A stretch of DNA of 25,831 bases from JAKQHY01 sp034429475. Lineage in GTDB: Bacteria; Chloroflexota; Anaerolineae; B4-G1; SLSP01. A program made the position numbers and the translations under genes. The notes under the pieces are model-generated. The model searched no databases and was not told the DNA's origin. It was given only the letters and a program-made list of their open reading frames with translations. Positions 1-6,697 of the stretch are shown one piece after another (position 1 is the first letter of the stretch; each line of letters opens with the position of its first letter). The DNA is taken from contig DAOUGD010000118.1 in the NCBI GenBank assembly GCA_034429475.1, forward strand, positions 1 through 25,831, written 5' to 3'.

Positions 1-199
1 CGTCCTTGGCCACGCACTGCCCCGGCGTCTTCATCCAGCAGCCGAAGCAGCCGGTGCAGAATTTGATGTCCATATCGCGCAGCGTGAAGACCGTTACCGT
101 GTGGCCTTCACCAGTCAACTTTGCCGCGAGGCCAGCCACGTACTCATCGAATCCCCCGTTCTGGGGAGTGCCGTTGCCGTTCATCATCGTAATTTTCAT
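1..199 (-). CDS. Flavodoxin-fold iron-sulfur flavoprotein / NADPH-dependent FMN reductase-like (partial, C-terminus off window)
   Basis: The first 66 residues are visible, beginning MKITMMNGNGTPQNGGFDEY. A short first beta-strand is followed by an N-G-N-G-T-P loop of the kind that binds FMN phosphate in NADPH-dependent FMN reductase and iron-sulfur flavoprotein families. Around residues 48-62 comes a cysteine cluster, C-T-G-C-F-G-C followed by another C after nine residues, as found in the iron-sulfur flavoprotein branch. The start is chosen at 199 because AAGGAGT lies 8 bases upstream. The gene lies about 60 bases downstream of the polyferredoxin gene on the same strand, so the two probably share a transcript and pass electrons between ferredoxin-type and flavin centres. 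The rest of the protein is outside the window, so substrate and exact subfamily cannot be judged. Confidence 0.8.
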   Translation of the reverse strand, partial: MKITMMNGNGTPQNGGFDEYVAGLAAKLTGEGHTVTVFTLRDMDIKFCTGCFGCWMKTPGQCVAKD

Positions 200-257
200 T
201 TTTCTGTTACTCCTTGCTTAAAAAATGCTCTGGGATTGGAGAGCGCGTGCTTACTCC

Positions 258-1004
258 CTACTCCCGCCCACTGCTAAACGCATAATGAATGACTTTCTTC
301 GGACATACATCCGCACACGTCCCGCACAGGACGCATTCGCTGTGCTCCATCGCGCCTTTTTGGACCAACGCGTTAACGTCCAGGCTCATCGGGCAATTCT
401 GTGTGCATTTTTTGCAGTTGATACACTTCTCAGTCTCAGCCTTCAGCCGCAACGCGGGCCAGTTGCCCAGATTGCGCAGCTTGCGGCCCAGAATCATGAA
501 AGGCGCCATCCAGCAAATCGTGTGACAGCCTGCCCGCCGTCCGACGAAGACCGACAAGGCCAGAAATATCCCCACGACGATGTAGTAGATGATGTACCGC
601 TCCGGCGCATCTACCGAGATGCCGCTGTCGGTGAGGTGGAAAAAGTCTACCTGCCGGTAGCCGCCCGCGCGCACCGCCAGCATCACAATGATCGCCAGCC
701 ACGGAAGCCAGATCAGCCACTTGATCCAATCTGCCCTGCCGCGCACGGGCTTGTTGTTGATGGCGAAGCTCACCTCACCCAACCCCGCCGCCGGGCAAAC
801 CCACCCGCACCACAGCCGCCCCACAAAGAGCGCGCTGAGGAATTGCAGCCCAAACACGATCAGACTGCCGTTGACGATGCCCTGCGATGCGCCGTCAATG
901 ATGACGTAGGGCGAGAGATAGTTCATAATGACGGGAAAGAGCAAAAGCGAGACAATAATCAAGCCTTTGCGAATTCTTTGACGTACTACCAGTTGTTGCG
1001 CCAC
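258..1004 (-). CDS. NapH/CcoG-type membrane polyferredoxin, 4Fe-4S binding protein
   Basis: This 248-aa protein has about four hydrophobic segments (near residues 13-36, 43-62, 92-112 and 134-152). A C-G-W-V-C-P motif follows at residues 66-71, as in NapH, NosR and CcoG-like membrane ferredoxins. The C-terminal cytoplasmic part carries two classical C-x2-C-x2-C-x3-C-P motifs (about residues 192-205 and 224-237), each expected to bind one 4Fe-4S cluster. Known relatives pass electrons from the quinone pool or reduced ferredoxin to periplasmic or flavin-dependent reductases. The start is a GTG at 1004, with AGGAGG five bases upstream; an ATG two bases earlier (1006) is out of frame and closes at once. 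It sits between a PadR regulator and a flavoprotein gene, which suggests a small PadR-controlled electron-transfer unit. The electron donor and acceptor are not visible. Confidence 0.85.
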   Translation of the reverse strand: MAQQLVVRQRIRKGLIIVSLLLFPVIMNYLSPYVIIDGASQGIVNGSLIVFGLQFLSALFVGRLWCGWVCPAAGLGEVSFAINNKPVRGRADWIKWLIWLPWLAIIVMLAVRAGGYRQVDFFHLTDSGISVDAPERYIIYYIVVGIFLALSVFVGRRAGCHTICWMAPFMILGRKLRNLGNWPALRLKAETEKCINCKKCTQNCPMSLDVNALVQKGAMEHSECVLCGTCADVCPKKVIHYAFSSGRE

Positions 1005-1026
1005 ATGTACCTCCTGAGCGAATAAT

Positions 1027-1054
1027 GAATTGCGAATTGCGAATTGCGAATTGC
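1027..1054. repeat. Four tandem copies of the heptamer GAATTGC
   Basis: Four perfect head-to-tail copies of GAATTGC occupy 28 bases between the padR-like gene and the polyferredoxin gene. They are followed by a pyrimidine-rich direct repeat. No coding potential is visible here. It belongs to a set of 7-9-base period repeats at gene borders in this window. Confidence 0.9.
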
Positions 1055-1072
1055 GGAATCAGCGGATCTTCC

Positions 1073-1101
1073 CCTCTCCCGCTCTCCCCCTCTCCCGCTC
1101 T
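1073..1101. repeat. Polypyrimidine direct repeat (two copies of CCTCTCCCGCTCT)
   Basis: A 13-base unit occurs at 1073-1085 and again at 1089-1101, separated by CCC. The second copy runs into the stop codon of the PadR-like gene (1100-1102). Confidence 0.85.
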
Positions 1102-1657
1102 ACCCTGCCGGCATTTCCCCATTCTTAATCTGCCGGATCACCTCTTCCAGCCAATCCAGGTTGGCCTGCGCCGATTTGAAGCCGGCATCCAACGTCAGCA
1201 TCCAGCAAAAGAACTCACGCGGCGACTCCATATATTCGCGGTACTCTTCGATCTGTTGGGGAATTTGCTCATAGCGTGCCAGCACCGCGCGCACCTGGTC
1301 GGCGGCGCGCTCAAACATCGCCAGGATTTCTTCGTCCGCCAACTGCCCGGCGAAGAAAACCTGGATGAGCGCCGCAGTGTGGGGGACGTGCGGGCGCGTC
1401 GGGGTGAGCAGCCATTGATGCAACTCCGCCCGCCCGGCCTCCGTGATGTGATACACCTTGCGGTCAGGCCGGTCGCTCTGTTCGACGACCTCCATGTCCG
1501 CCAAACCGCGCTCGGTGAGGCGGGTGAGCGTGCGGTAAATCTGGCTCTGGTCGGCGGACCAGAAATGCTGCACCGACGTATCGAAGATTTTCTTCAAATC
1601 GTAGCCGGAAAGGGGTTTATAGTTCAAAAAACCTAAAATGGCGTGTTCCAGGGACAT
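1100..1657 (-). CDS. PadR family transcriptional regulator
   Basis: This 185-aa protein begins MSLEHAILGFLNYKPLSGYD, the typical opening of the PadR winged helix-turn-helix domain (residues 1-80). It contains the recognition region Q-S-Q-I-Y-R-T-L-T-R-L and the wing D-R-K-V-Y-H-I-T-E-A-G. The rest matches the Vir_act_alpha_C type helical dimerisation domain common in longer PadR proteins, with a coiled-coil-like stretch around residues 118-145. The start at 1657 has AAAGGA upstream. Its promoter overlaps a near-palindrome (1692-1715), which suggests repression of its own operon. The genes downstream on the same strand encode a polyferredoxin and a flavoprotein, so the effector is more likely linked to redox or electrophile stress than to metabolism. 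That last point is inference. Confidence 0.92.
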   Translation of the reverse strand: MSLEHAILGFLNYKPLSGYDLKKIFDTSVQHFWSADQSQIYRTLTRLTERGLADMEVVEQSDRPDRKVYHITEAGRAELHQWLLTPTRPHVPHTAALIQVFFAGQLADEEILAMFERAADQVRAVLARYEQIPQQIEEYREYMESPREFFCWMLTLDAGFKSAQANLDWLEEVIRQIKNGEMPAG

Positions 1658-1691
1658 AGGGTTTCCTTTGTATGGGATTTATCCTTTATAT

Positions 1692-1715
1692 GACTGATTT
1701 TATATATGATTAGTC
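1692..1715. promoter_or_regulatory. Inverted repeat, probable PadR operator
   Basis: A 24-base imperfect palindrome has outer arms GACT and AGTC and a centre TATATA; 18 of 24 positions match the reverse complement. It starts two bases downstream of the -10 hexamer of the padR-like gene and would cover the transcription start. Known PadR operators are AT-rich palindromes with ATGT/ACAT-like arms at this kind of position. The arms here differ from that consensus, so assignment to this regulator rests on position. Confidence 0.65.
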
Positions 1716-1717
1716 TT

Positions 1718-1745
1718 ATAATAGCATTGTCTCATAATTTGTCAA
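1718..1745 (-). promoter_or_regulatory. Sigma70-type promoter of the padR redox operon
   Basis: On the minus strand, TTGACA (1745-1740) is a perfect -35 hexamer, followed after 16 bases by TATTAT (1723-1718) as -10. The inferred transcription start falls inside the palindrome at 1692-1715, giving a 5' leader of about 50 bases to the ATG at 1657. Confidence 0.75.
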
Positions 1746-1768
1746 GGGGGAACCTGGGAATTCCAACA

Positions 1769-1803
1769 CAATCCCCCCGCGCAAGCAATGCACGGGGGGA
1801 TTG
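1769..1803. terminator. GC-rich hairpin after the flavodoxin gene, possible terminator
   Basis: A 14-bp stem (one mismatch) with a CCCCCC/GGGGGG core closes on a 7-base loop, AAGCAAT. It lies about 75 bases past the stop of the minus-strand flavodoxin gene and upstream of the padR promoter. On the minus strand it is followed by ATTGTGTT rather than a clean T tract, so intrinsic termination would be weak. It may instead separate the two operons or stabilise the mRNA 3' end. Confidence 0.5.
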
Positions 1804-1876
1804 GAAATGCGTATTGTTTCTCAGCGTCACGGCGCAAAGGCAGCAAGGGCATCCCTGCCGGCCACTTGCCCATATT

Positions 1877-2404
1877 TTATACGCCCAACTTCTCCCCTAT
1901 CGCTGTGGCCCAGGCCTGGATCGCGACCCAATCCCGGTGATCGGGCGTGTTTTTCGCCATTGCCCCGGCGATAAACTTCAGACAAGGCAGTAGGCGCTTA
2001 AATTCCGCGGTATTCGTCAGCACCGCGCCGGCGAAGAAGGCTGTATCCACCGGCTGCACCTCCGGCGCAGCGGCCTGAAGCTGCGCGCGGTACTTTTGCA
2101 TCTCGACTTGATTCTCCGGCGTGGGATCCGCGGCGGCCAGGCACACGATGAAAGTGGCCATCGGCAATGTCGCCAGAGTGTGCGCATGGCGCTTCAAAAA
2201 GCGCATCAGTTCGTTGGGGATTTTCCCCGCGTGGACGGAGGCGCCCACCAGCACGGCCTGATAGGCGCTGAGGTCATGCACCTCGCGGGCGCGCAAGACT
2301 TCCACCTGAAGACCCTGCGCAGCCAACGTCTCGCCGATAGTCTCACCCACTTGTCGCGTGACGCCAGTCCAGGTGGCATAAACAATCAAAATTTTGTTTG
2401 TCAT
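1877..2404 (-). CDS. Flavodoxin-domain protein, HemG-like (protoporphyrinogen oxidase type)
   Basis: The product is 175 aa. Its N-terminus, MTNKILIVYATWTGVTRQVG, is a flavodoxin strand followed by the T-x-T-G-x-T FMN-phosphate loop (residues 11-16). V-L-V-G-A-S-V at about residues 50-56 and the later F-A-G-A block follow the pattern of E. coli HemG, where V-I-G-A-S-I and I-A-G-A-L occupy the same places. The open frame extends 44 codons further upstream inside the neighbouring gene, but the ATG at 2404 is preferred because AAAGGAGT lies 6 bases before it. It begins 13 bases after the stop of the membrane-anchored protein, with the ribosome site touching that stop, so both are probably on one mRNA. 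HemG proteins oxidise protoporphyrinogen IX. Many Chloroflexota relatives are annotated only as flavodoxin-domain proteins, so the reaction is uncertain. Confidence 0.85.
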   Translation of the reverse strand: MTNKILIVYATWTGVTRQVGETIGETLAAQGLQVEVLRAREVHDLSAYQAVLVGASVHAGKIPNELMRFLKRHAHTLATLPMATFIVCLAAADPTPENQVEMQKYRAQLQAAAPEVQPVDTAFFAGAVLTNTAEFKRLLPCLKFIAGAMAKNTPDHRDWVAIQAWATAIGEKLGV

Positions 2405-2417
2405 CTCTACTCCTTTG

Positions 2418-3590
2418 TTAGTCCTCGGCCGGTGAGCCGTAAGTGACAAAAATCTCGCCAGCCGCCCGTTCGGCAGCCGCCGCCGCGCGGAATTGGGCTG
2501 CGATTTCGTCAGCCTCCGCTTGATCGGCGATGCCATCCGTCAGGGCGGCTTGAATGGTCTGGTAGGCAGTTGCCGCTGCGTCAAACCGCGTGGCCGCCTG
2601 TCCCAGTGTTGCGTCGTCGGCAAAGGCTTCCCGCAGATAGGCAGCGTTATCGCGGCGGGTGCGCGCGGCAACCTCCACCATCACCGTGAGGGCGGCGACG
2701 TCCGCCTGGGGGCCGCGCCGGGCGATTCGGTCCGCCGCGGCTGCGATGGCAGCGGCGCCGGTCTTGGGGCCGTAGGGGTTGCCGCCCAGCAGCGCGGCGC
2801 TGTTCTGCGTCCAGACCGGCTTGAGGTCGGTGCGGGTTTCCCCTGGTTCAAAAATGACCAGCGCGTAACGCCATGGGTATTTGAGCTGGCGCGCCTGACT
2901 CTGAACCGCCGCAAGGAGGGTGTCATCGGTCACATACAGGCCCTTTTCGCCGGCCGCGCGCTCGCCGGCGTCGCAGGGCGCGGGTTCGATGCAGACGGTT
3001 TCGTAGTAATGGAAGCCCTGGGCATCGTAGCCCACCAACACTTCGCTGTGCGCGATGAAATCTTTGACGTTATACAGCCTTCCCATGTCCAATGCGACGC
3101 GCACCGGGTAGCCCTGCGCCAGAAAGCGCCGCAACGCCTGGCGATACACCGCGGCGTCGCTGGTAACATAGTACCGCCGTTCCAAACCCACATAGGGTGA
3201 GGCAACCTGCATACCGGTCTCCGGGTCGGTCCCGAACGGCGCAAAATCCACGCCGGGTAGTTCACTTGCGCCATACGTGAAGCCCATCAAAAAGTCAAAA
3301 TAGCGCCGGGGCTGTGGAACGCCGTGTTGGGCGGCGATCATTTGCAGGCTGTTGGATTGACAGGTAGGAAAGTCGGTCGCAATCCAGGGGACGTCGGTCA
3401 GGTGATACTCGGCCGGAAAATCGTCGGGGGGGACGGCGGGGAGCGGCAACGGCTGGTAAGCCGATTCGTAGTATTGCCGCATAAAGTAGCGCATCAGCCA
3501 TTGCCAGCCGCCAATGCCGCCGACCGTCAGGATAGCCAGGCTAATCCCGGCAATCATAAGCCATTTGGGTTTCGGTTTTTTGGGTTTCAT
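2418..3590 (-). CDS. Membrane-anchored protein with possible BtrH/C39-type cysteine-hydrolase fold
   Basis: The protein is 390 aa. A lysine-rich start (MKPKKPKPKW) precedes one membrane helix (about residues 10-33), so the rest is probably outside the cell. The segment F-P-T-C-Q-S-N-S-L-Q-M-I-A-A-Q-H-G (C77) followed by Y-F-D-F-L-M-G-F-T-Y-G resembles the N-terminal block of BtrH-like and C39-like papain-fold proteins. A-H-S-E-V-L-V-G-Y-D (H181) resembles their histidine block, giving a plausible Cys-His pair. The last ~110 residues are alanine-rich and helical. An ATG at 3596 is in frame, but GAGGAG abuts it directly; the ATG at 3590 has the right 6-base spacing and is preferred. It is followed closely by the flavodoxin gene and preceded by a DUF3592 gene. 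The fold is inferred from two short motifs, so the function is open. Confidence 0.7.
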   Translation of the reverse strand: MKPKKPKPKWLMIAGISLAILTVGGIGGWQWLMRYFMRQYYESAYQPLPLPAVPPDDFPAEYHLTDVPWIATDFPTCQSNSLQMIAAQHGVPQPRRYFDFLMGFTYGASELPGVDFAPFGTDPETGMQVASPYVGLERRYYVTSDAAVYRQALRRFLAQGYPVRVALDMGRLYNVKDFIAHSEVLVGYDAQGFHYYETVCIEPAPCDAGERAAGEKGLYVTDDTLLAAVQSQARQLKYPWRYALVIFEPGETRTDLKPVWTQNSAALLGGNPYGPKTGAAAIAAAADRIARRGPQADVAALTVMVEVAARTRRDNAAYLREAFADDATLGQAATRFDAAATAYQTIQAALTDGIADQAEADEIAAQFRAAAAAERAAGEIFVTYGSPAED

Positions 3591-3686
3591 AAGCATCTCC
3601 TCGGTTAGTCTGGAAAGTGTGAGTCAAATCGTCGCATAGTCAAGCGCACGCGATGCACTTTGCGCGCTTTACTGTAACAATTTCAT

Positions 3687-4565
3687 TCATTCCCACAACG
3701 GGCGGAATAGTTTCGGGTTGTCGGGCAGATAGATGAGGCTGAACGACTGCCCTACGCTCAGTCGGTCATAGATTTTCTTCTCCACCACCTGGCGCACCGG
3801 GCCGACGCCGGGCAGTTCGTAGGCTAGGTAGTACGTGGTGCTGTCGGAGTCGGAGTGCTCGAAGCAATCCAGCAATGTCACCCTGGCGCTCATCCCTTCC
3901 GCGTCCAGCCGGCGGGCGTTGCGATAAACGCCGAACAACAGCCACGTAAAGAACAGACACAGCGCCCCGAGGCTGCCGAGGCCGATCAGCCACCAGTATT
4001 CGATTTTTCCCGGCGTGTAAAAGGCGTGGATTTTGACGATCTCTGGATCGCTGCGCGCGTAGACCACCTCGATCTTGCTGCCATATTCCACCCGCTCATA
4101 AAAACTTTCCGGCACGCTCACTTCCTCTTGTACTTCCACCCGTTGGTCATTGGCGACGGCGGTGAACGCAAACGTGACGTAATACGTCTCGCTGTCGTCG
4201 CTTTCTGAAATCCGCTGCGCGGTAACGACAGCGACGGCGCCGACGCCTTCATTTTGCAGCAGCCGCACCTCACGGATGTGATGCTGCTGCGCCAGCCAGC
4301 CGCCGACCACCAGGATCAGCCCCAGCAGGCCCAGGCTGACGGCGCATCCCAGCGCCGTGCCGGCCGGCCAGAGCGGCGCGACGACGGGGTATTTCCATGC
4401 CGGACGGAGCGCGGCAGAAATCGCCTGCATCTGATTCGCAATCCCCTGCAATCCCCCGGCGCGTTTAACCGCTTTCGTCATTTGAGCGACGATAACGCCT
4501 GTGAACAACAGCCCGACGCCGCCGATGATCAGAAATACCAGCCAGAGTACTATGGGTGCGCTCAT
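3687..4565 (-). CDS. DUF3592-type membrane protein, paralogue A (two tandem domains)
   Basis: The protein is 292 aa with three hydrophobic segments: residues 4-27, about 70-92, and about 192-215. Between and after them are two copies of the same small beta domain. The first contains A-Q-R-I-S-E-S-D-D-S-E-T-Y-Y-V-T-F-A-F and ends V-V-Y-A-R-S-D-P-E. The second contains E-H-S-D-S-D-S-T-T-Y-Y-L-A-Y-E-L and ends I-Y-L-P-D-N-P-K. The pattern of a serine/aspartate turn, a Y-Y-V strand, and a final Y-x-P-x-N/D-P matches DUF3592. A full-length paralogue lies at 21737-22609. The start at 4565 has GGAGG seven bases upstream. The gene follows the kinase-FGE fusion by about 90 bases on the same strand. 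The family has no known biochemical role. Confidence 0.85.
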   Translation of the reverse strand: MSAPIVLWLVFLIIGGVGLLFTGVIVAQMTKAVKRAGGLQGIANQMQAISAALRPAWKYPVVAPLWPAGTALGCAVSLGLLGLILVVGGWLAQQHHIREVRLLQNEGVGAVAVVTAQRISESDDSETYYVTFAFTAVANDQRVEVQEEVSVPESFYERVEYGSKIEVVYARSDPEIVKIHAFYTPGKIEYWWLIGLGSLGALCLFFTWLLFGVYRNARRLDAEGMSARVTLLDCFEHSDSDSTTYYLAYELPGVGPVRQVVEKKIYDRLSVGQSFSLIYLPDNPKLFRPLWE

Positions 4566-4612
4566 TGTATTCCCTCCGAAAAGAACAGGATTTACAGAAT
4601 GAGAGGATCAAG

Positions 4613-4639
4613 AATCCGCTTAATCCGCTCAATCCGTTG
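4613..4639. repeat. Three tandem copies of a 9-base unit (AATCCGCTT-like)
   Basis: AATCCGCTT, AATCCGCTC and AATCCGTTG follow one another without gaps between the kinase gene and the DUF3592 gene. No gene is visible in this spacer of about 90 bases. Confidence 0.85.
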
Positions 4640-4656
4640 ACAAAGCTTTTAATTTC

Positions 4657-6492
4657 TCAACGTGATAACGCCACCCGGAACCCGTGCGTGGCAAAGGCCG
4701 CGTAGGGCAGGCTCCAATCGCGGTAGGCGCAGCGGGCGGCGTGCTGCGCGTGCAGGAACGACCCGCCGCGCACCACGCGCGGCGATTGGGCGTCCGTTTC
4801 TACCGCTTCGCGGCCATCATCTGGCTGATAGGGATAGTCAAACGGCTTGATGTTGGCCGGGCCGCCGACCGCTTGATAATGAAAAGCCGTGTCGCGGCGC
4901 GGCGACGGGCGGCCCCACAGCGTCGCCGTCCACTCGAAGACGTTGCCGGCCATGTCCCATAGGCCGTAAGGGCTGCGTCCCTGTGGGTATGCGCCCACCG
5001 CCGTTGTCGTCCCACGCTCAGCTTCGCCGCTGTTACAGCGATTCGCCAGCCATTGATTGCCCCACGGATAGATGAAACCCTCCGGCCCACGCGCGCCCTT
5101 CTCCCACTCGGCCTCGGTGGGCAGACGATAGGGCTTGCCGGTGACTTCGGCCAGCCAGCGGCAGTAGGCTGCGGCGTCGTGCCAGCTTACCTCGACGACG
5201 GGATGCTCGGCTTTGCCGGGCGGCGGCTCCTGCTCGCGCCAGGTGGCGCGGTTGGGGACGGGGTGGCGGGTGTGCCGGATGAAGAGGGCGTACTGCGCGT
5301 GGGTGATGGGCGCCTGAGCCAGGTAGTAATCCGGCAAAAAGATGCGGTGTTGGGGCCGCTCATCCTTGCGGGCGGCGGCGTCCTGGATCGGGTCGCTGCC
5401 CATCAGGAAATTCCCGGCGGGAATCAAAATCAGCTCCGGCTCAAACGGCTGCCGGGCGGGCGCAACGGAGGGCGTGGGCGTGGTATGACCGACTTCCGGC
5501 GCAGCCGTGGGGAGCGGCGCAACAGCGGGCGGCGCGGCGGACGACAGGTTGATGACGGCGGCCGTACCCGCGTTCTCTTCCGGCAAGGGGAACGGCGGCG
5601 TTTCTAGCGGTGGTTGCGTGCGCCGCGAGAGCGTGAGCAGGGAGTCGGTCGTCCAGGTGGCGTGGTCTACTAAAGCTGGATTCTCAGCGGCGCTGAGGAC
5701 GGCCTGGCGCAGCGCGTCCCGCAATTCTACCGCCGTCTGGAAGCGCTCGTCCGCGCGGAAGGCCATCGCCCGCAGGATGGTCGCTTCCACTTCCGCTGAA
5801 ACGGCGGCGTTGAGTTGGCGCGGCTCGATGAGCTGCTCCGTCCCGGTGATGAGTTCCAGCGCGTCGGGCAGCGCGTGGCCAGTCAACAGTGCGTAGAGCG
5901 TCGCGCCGGCCGAGTAAAGGTCGCTGCGGACGTCCGTGCGGCCTGCTCCGTATTGTTCCGGCGGCGCGTAGCCCGGCGTCACGGCCCGCGCGCCGACGGT
6001 GGTGGGTTGGGCAGGATCGTAGGCTTTCGCCAGCCCGAAGTCCACCAGAAACACCGTCCCTGCCGGCGTGAGCTTGATGTTGGCCGGCTTCACGTCGCGG
6101 TGGATGATGGCCTGGTCGTGCAGGTAGATGAGCGCGTCCAACACTTGCGCCATACACGCCAGCGCTTCCGCCTCGCCGAGCGGGCCATGCTGCCGGACGA
6201 TGGCTTCCAGGTTTTCGCCGGGGACGTAATCCATCACCAGATATTGCCCCTGGCGCGGGATGAGGAAGTAATCAATGACGCGCGGGATGTGCGGGTGGCG
6301 CAGTTGATAGAGGAGTTGCGCCTCCTGGATGAACTGCTTCTGCGACCAGGACGTGGTTTCCAGGTTCTCTTTGATGGCGACCGGGGCGTCGAAAGTGATG
6401 TCCACCGCCCGATAGACCGCGCCCATCCCGCCCTGGCCGAGCAAAGCTTCAATGCGATAACGATTTTGTAAGAACATACCGATAGCGAGCAT
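4657..6492 (-). CDS. Ser/Thr protein kinase fused to a formylglycine-generating-enzyme (SUMF1)-like domain
   Basis: The product is 611 aa. Residues ~12-265 are a complete Hanks-type kinase: glycine loop G-Q-G-G-M-G-A-V-Y (19-27), lysine K41, alpha-C glutamate E57, H-R-D at 131-133, D-F-G at 151-153 and A-P-P-E at 176-179. A Pro/Ala/Thr-rich linker spans ~266-350. Residues ~351-611 form an FGE-sulfatase/SUMF1-type domain with L-I-P-A-G-N-F-L-M-G, R-L-P-T-E-A-E-W-E, G-L-W-D-M-A-G-N-V-F-E-W and V-V-R-G-G-S-F. The catalytic cysteine pair of true FGEs is not complete: only one Cys (R-C-A-Y-R) is seen near the C-terminus, so a binding role is more likely than formylglycine formation. No membrane helix is visible. 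ATG 6492 is used; ATG 6477 (MFLQNRYRIE) is an alternative, and neither has a strong ribosome site. The gene is divergent from the alkaline phosphatase gene. Confidence 0.93.
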   Translation of the reverse strand: MLAIGMFLQNRYRIEALLGQGGMGAVYRAVDITFDAPVAIKENLETTSWSQKQFIQEAQLLYQLRHPHIPRVIDYFLIPRQGQYLVMDYVPGENLEAIVRQHGPLGEAEALACMAQVLDALIYLHDQAIIHRDVKPANIKLTPAGTVFLVDFGLAKAYDPAQPTTVGARAVTPGYAPPEQYGAGRTDVRSDLYSAGATLYALLTGHALPDALELITGTEQLIEPRQLNAAVSAEVEATILRAMAFRADERFQTAVELRDALRQAVLSAAENPALVDHATWTTDSLLTLSRRTQPPLETPPFPLPEENAGTAAVINLSSAAPPAVAPLPTAAPEVGHTTPTPSVAPARQPFEPELILIPAGNFLMGSDPIQDAAARKDERPQHRIFLPDYYLAQAPITHAQYALFIRHTRHPVPNRATWREQEPPPGKAEHPVVEVSWHDAAAYCRWLAEVTGKPYRLPTEAEWEKGARGPEGFIYPWGNQWLANRCNSGEAERGTTTAVGAYPQGRSPYGLWDMAGNVFEWTATLWGRPSPRRDTAFHYQAVGGPANIKPFDYPYQPDDGREAVETDAQSPRVVRGGSFLHAQHAARCAYRDWSLPYAAFATHGFRVALSR

Positions 6493-6514
6493 AGCTTTAT
6501 GGTAAACCCACTAT

Positions 6515-6554
6515 GTTAACGGGGTATAGTCGGCCGGTTAACATTTTGTTAAAC
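6515..6554. promoter_or_regulatory. Pho-box-like TTAAC repeat cluster 1, between kinase and alkaline phosphatase genes
   Basis: On the plus strand, TTAAC occurs at 6516 and 6538 and TTAAAC at 6549. These are 22 and 11 bases apart, in exact 11-bp phase. Two of the three are the palindrome GTTAAC, so the cluster reads equally well on the minus strand as GTTTAAC-N4-GTTAAC, followed by a -10-like TATACC (6528-6523). That would start transcription about 24 bases before the kinase ATG. It may therefore serve the kinase operon, the phosphatase, or both. Confidence 0.6.
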
Positions 6555-6605
6555 TCATGACGCATCTTTCGGGATGCAGAAATTTTACCATTTTTCAATA
6601 CAAGG

Positions 6606-6648
6606 TTAACTTCACCTTAAACTTTCCTTAACATGCCAGAAGTACACT
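6606..6648 (+). promoter_or_regulatory. Pho-box-like TTAAC repeat cluster 2 and -10 of the alkaline phosphatase gene
   Basis: TTAAC at 6606, TTAAAC at 6617 and TTAAC at 6628 are direct repeats spaced exactly 11 bases apart. A -10-like TACACT begins at 6643, 15 bases after the start of the last repeat, and no good -35 is present. Activator sites replacing the -35 element in 11-bp steps are the hallmark of PhoB/PhoP-type Pho boxes. B. subtilis PhoP recognises TTAACA-like repeats, and the cyanobacterial site is CTTAACCT-like. The downstream gene encodes a phosphatase, which fits. Confidence 0.72.
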
Positions 6649-6697
6649 TTGAGATGGGTGCAACCCCAAACTAAATTCCAATGGAGGAGGATTTGTC

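Noticed and set aside
225..1025. 266-aa plus-strand open frame opposite the polyferredoxin gene
   Set aside because: The minus strand shows intact ferredoxin cysteine motifs and a ribosome site. The plus-strand product is rich in Arg, Gln, His and Pro with no motif.
6493..6697. A missing metal-binding half of the phosphatase hidden upstream in another frame
   Set aside because: This spacer holds the TTAAC repeats, a -10-like hexamer and a strong ribosome site; no I-G-D-G-M-like coding was seen in any frame, and a proper signal peptide follows.
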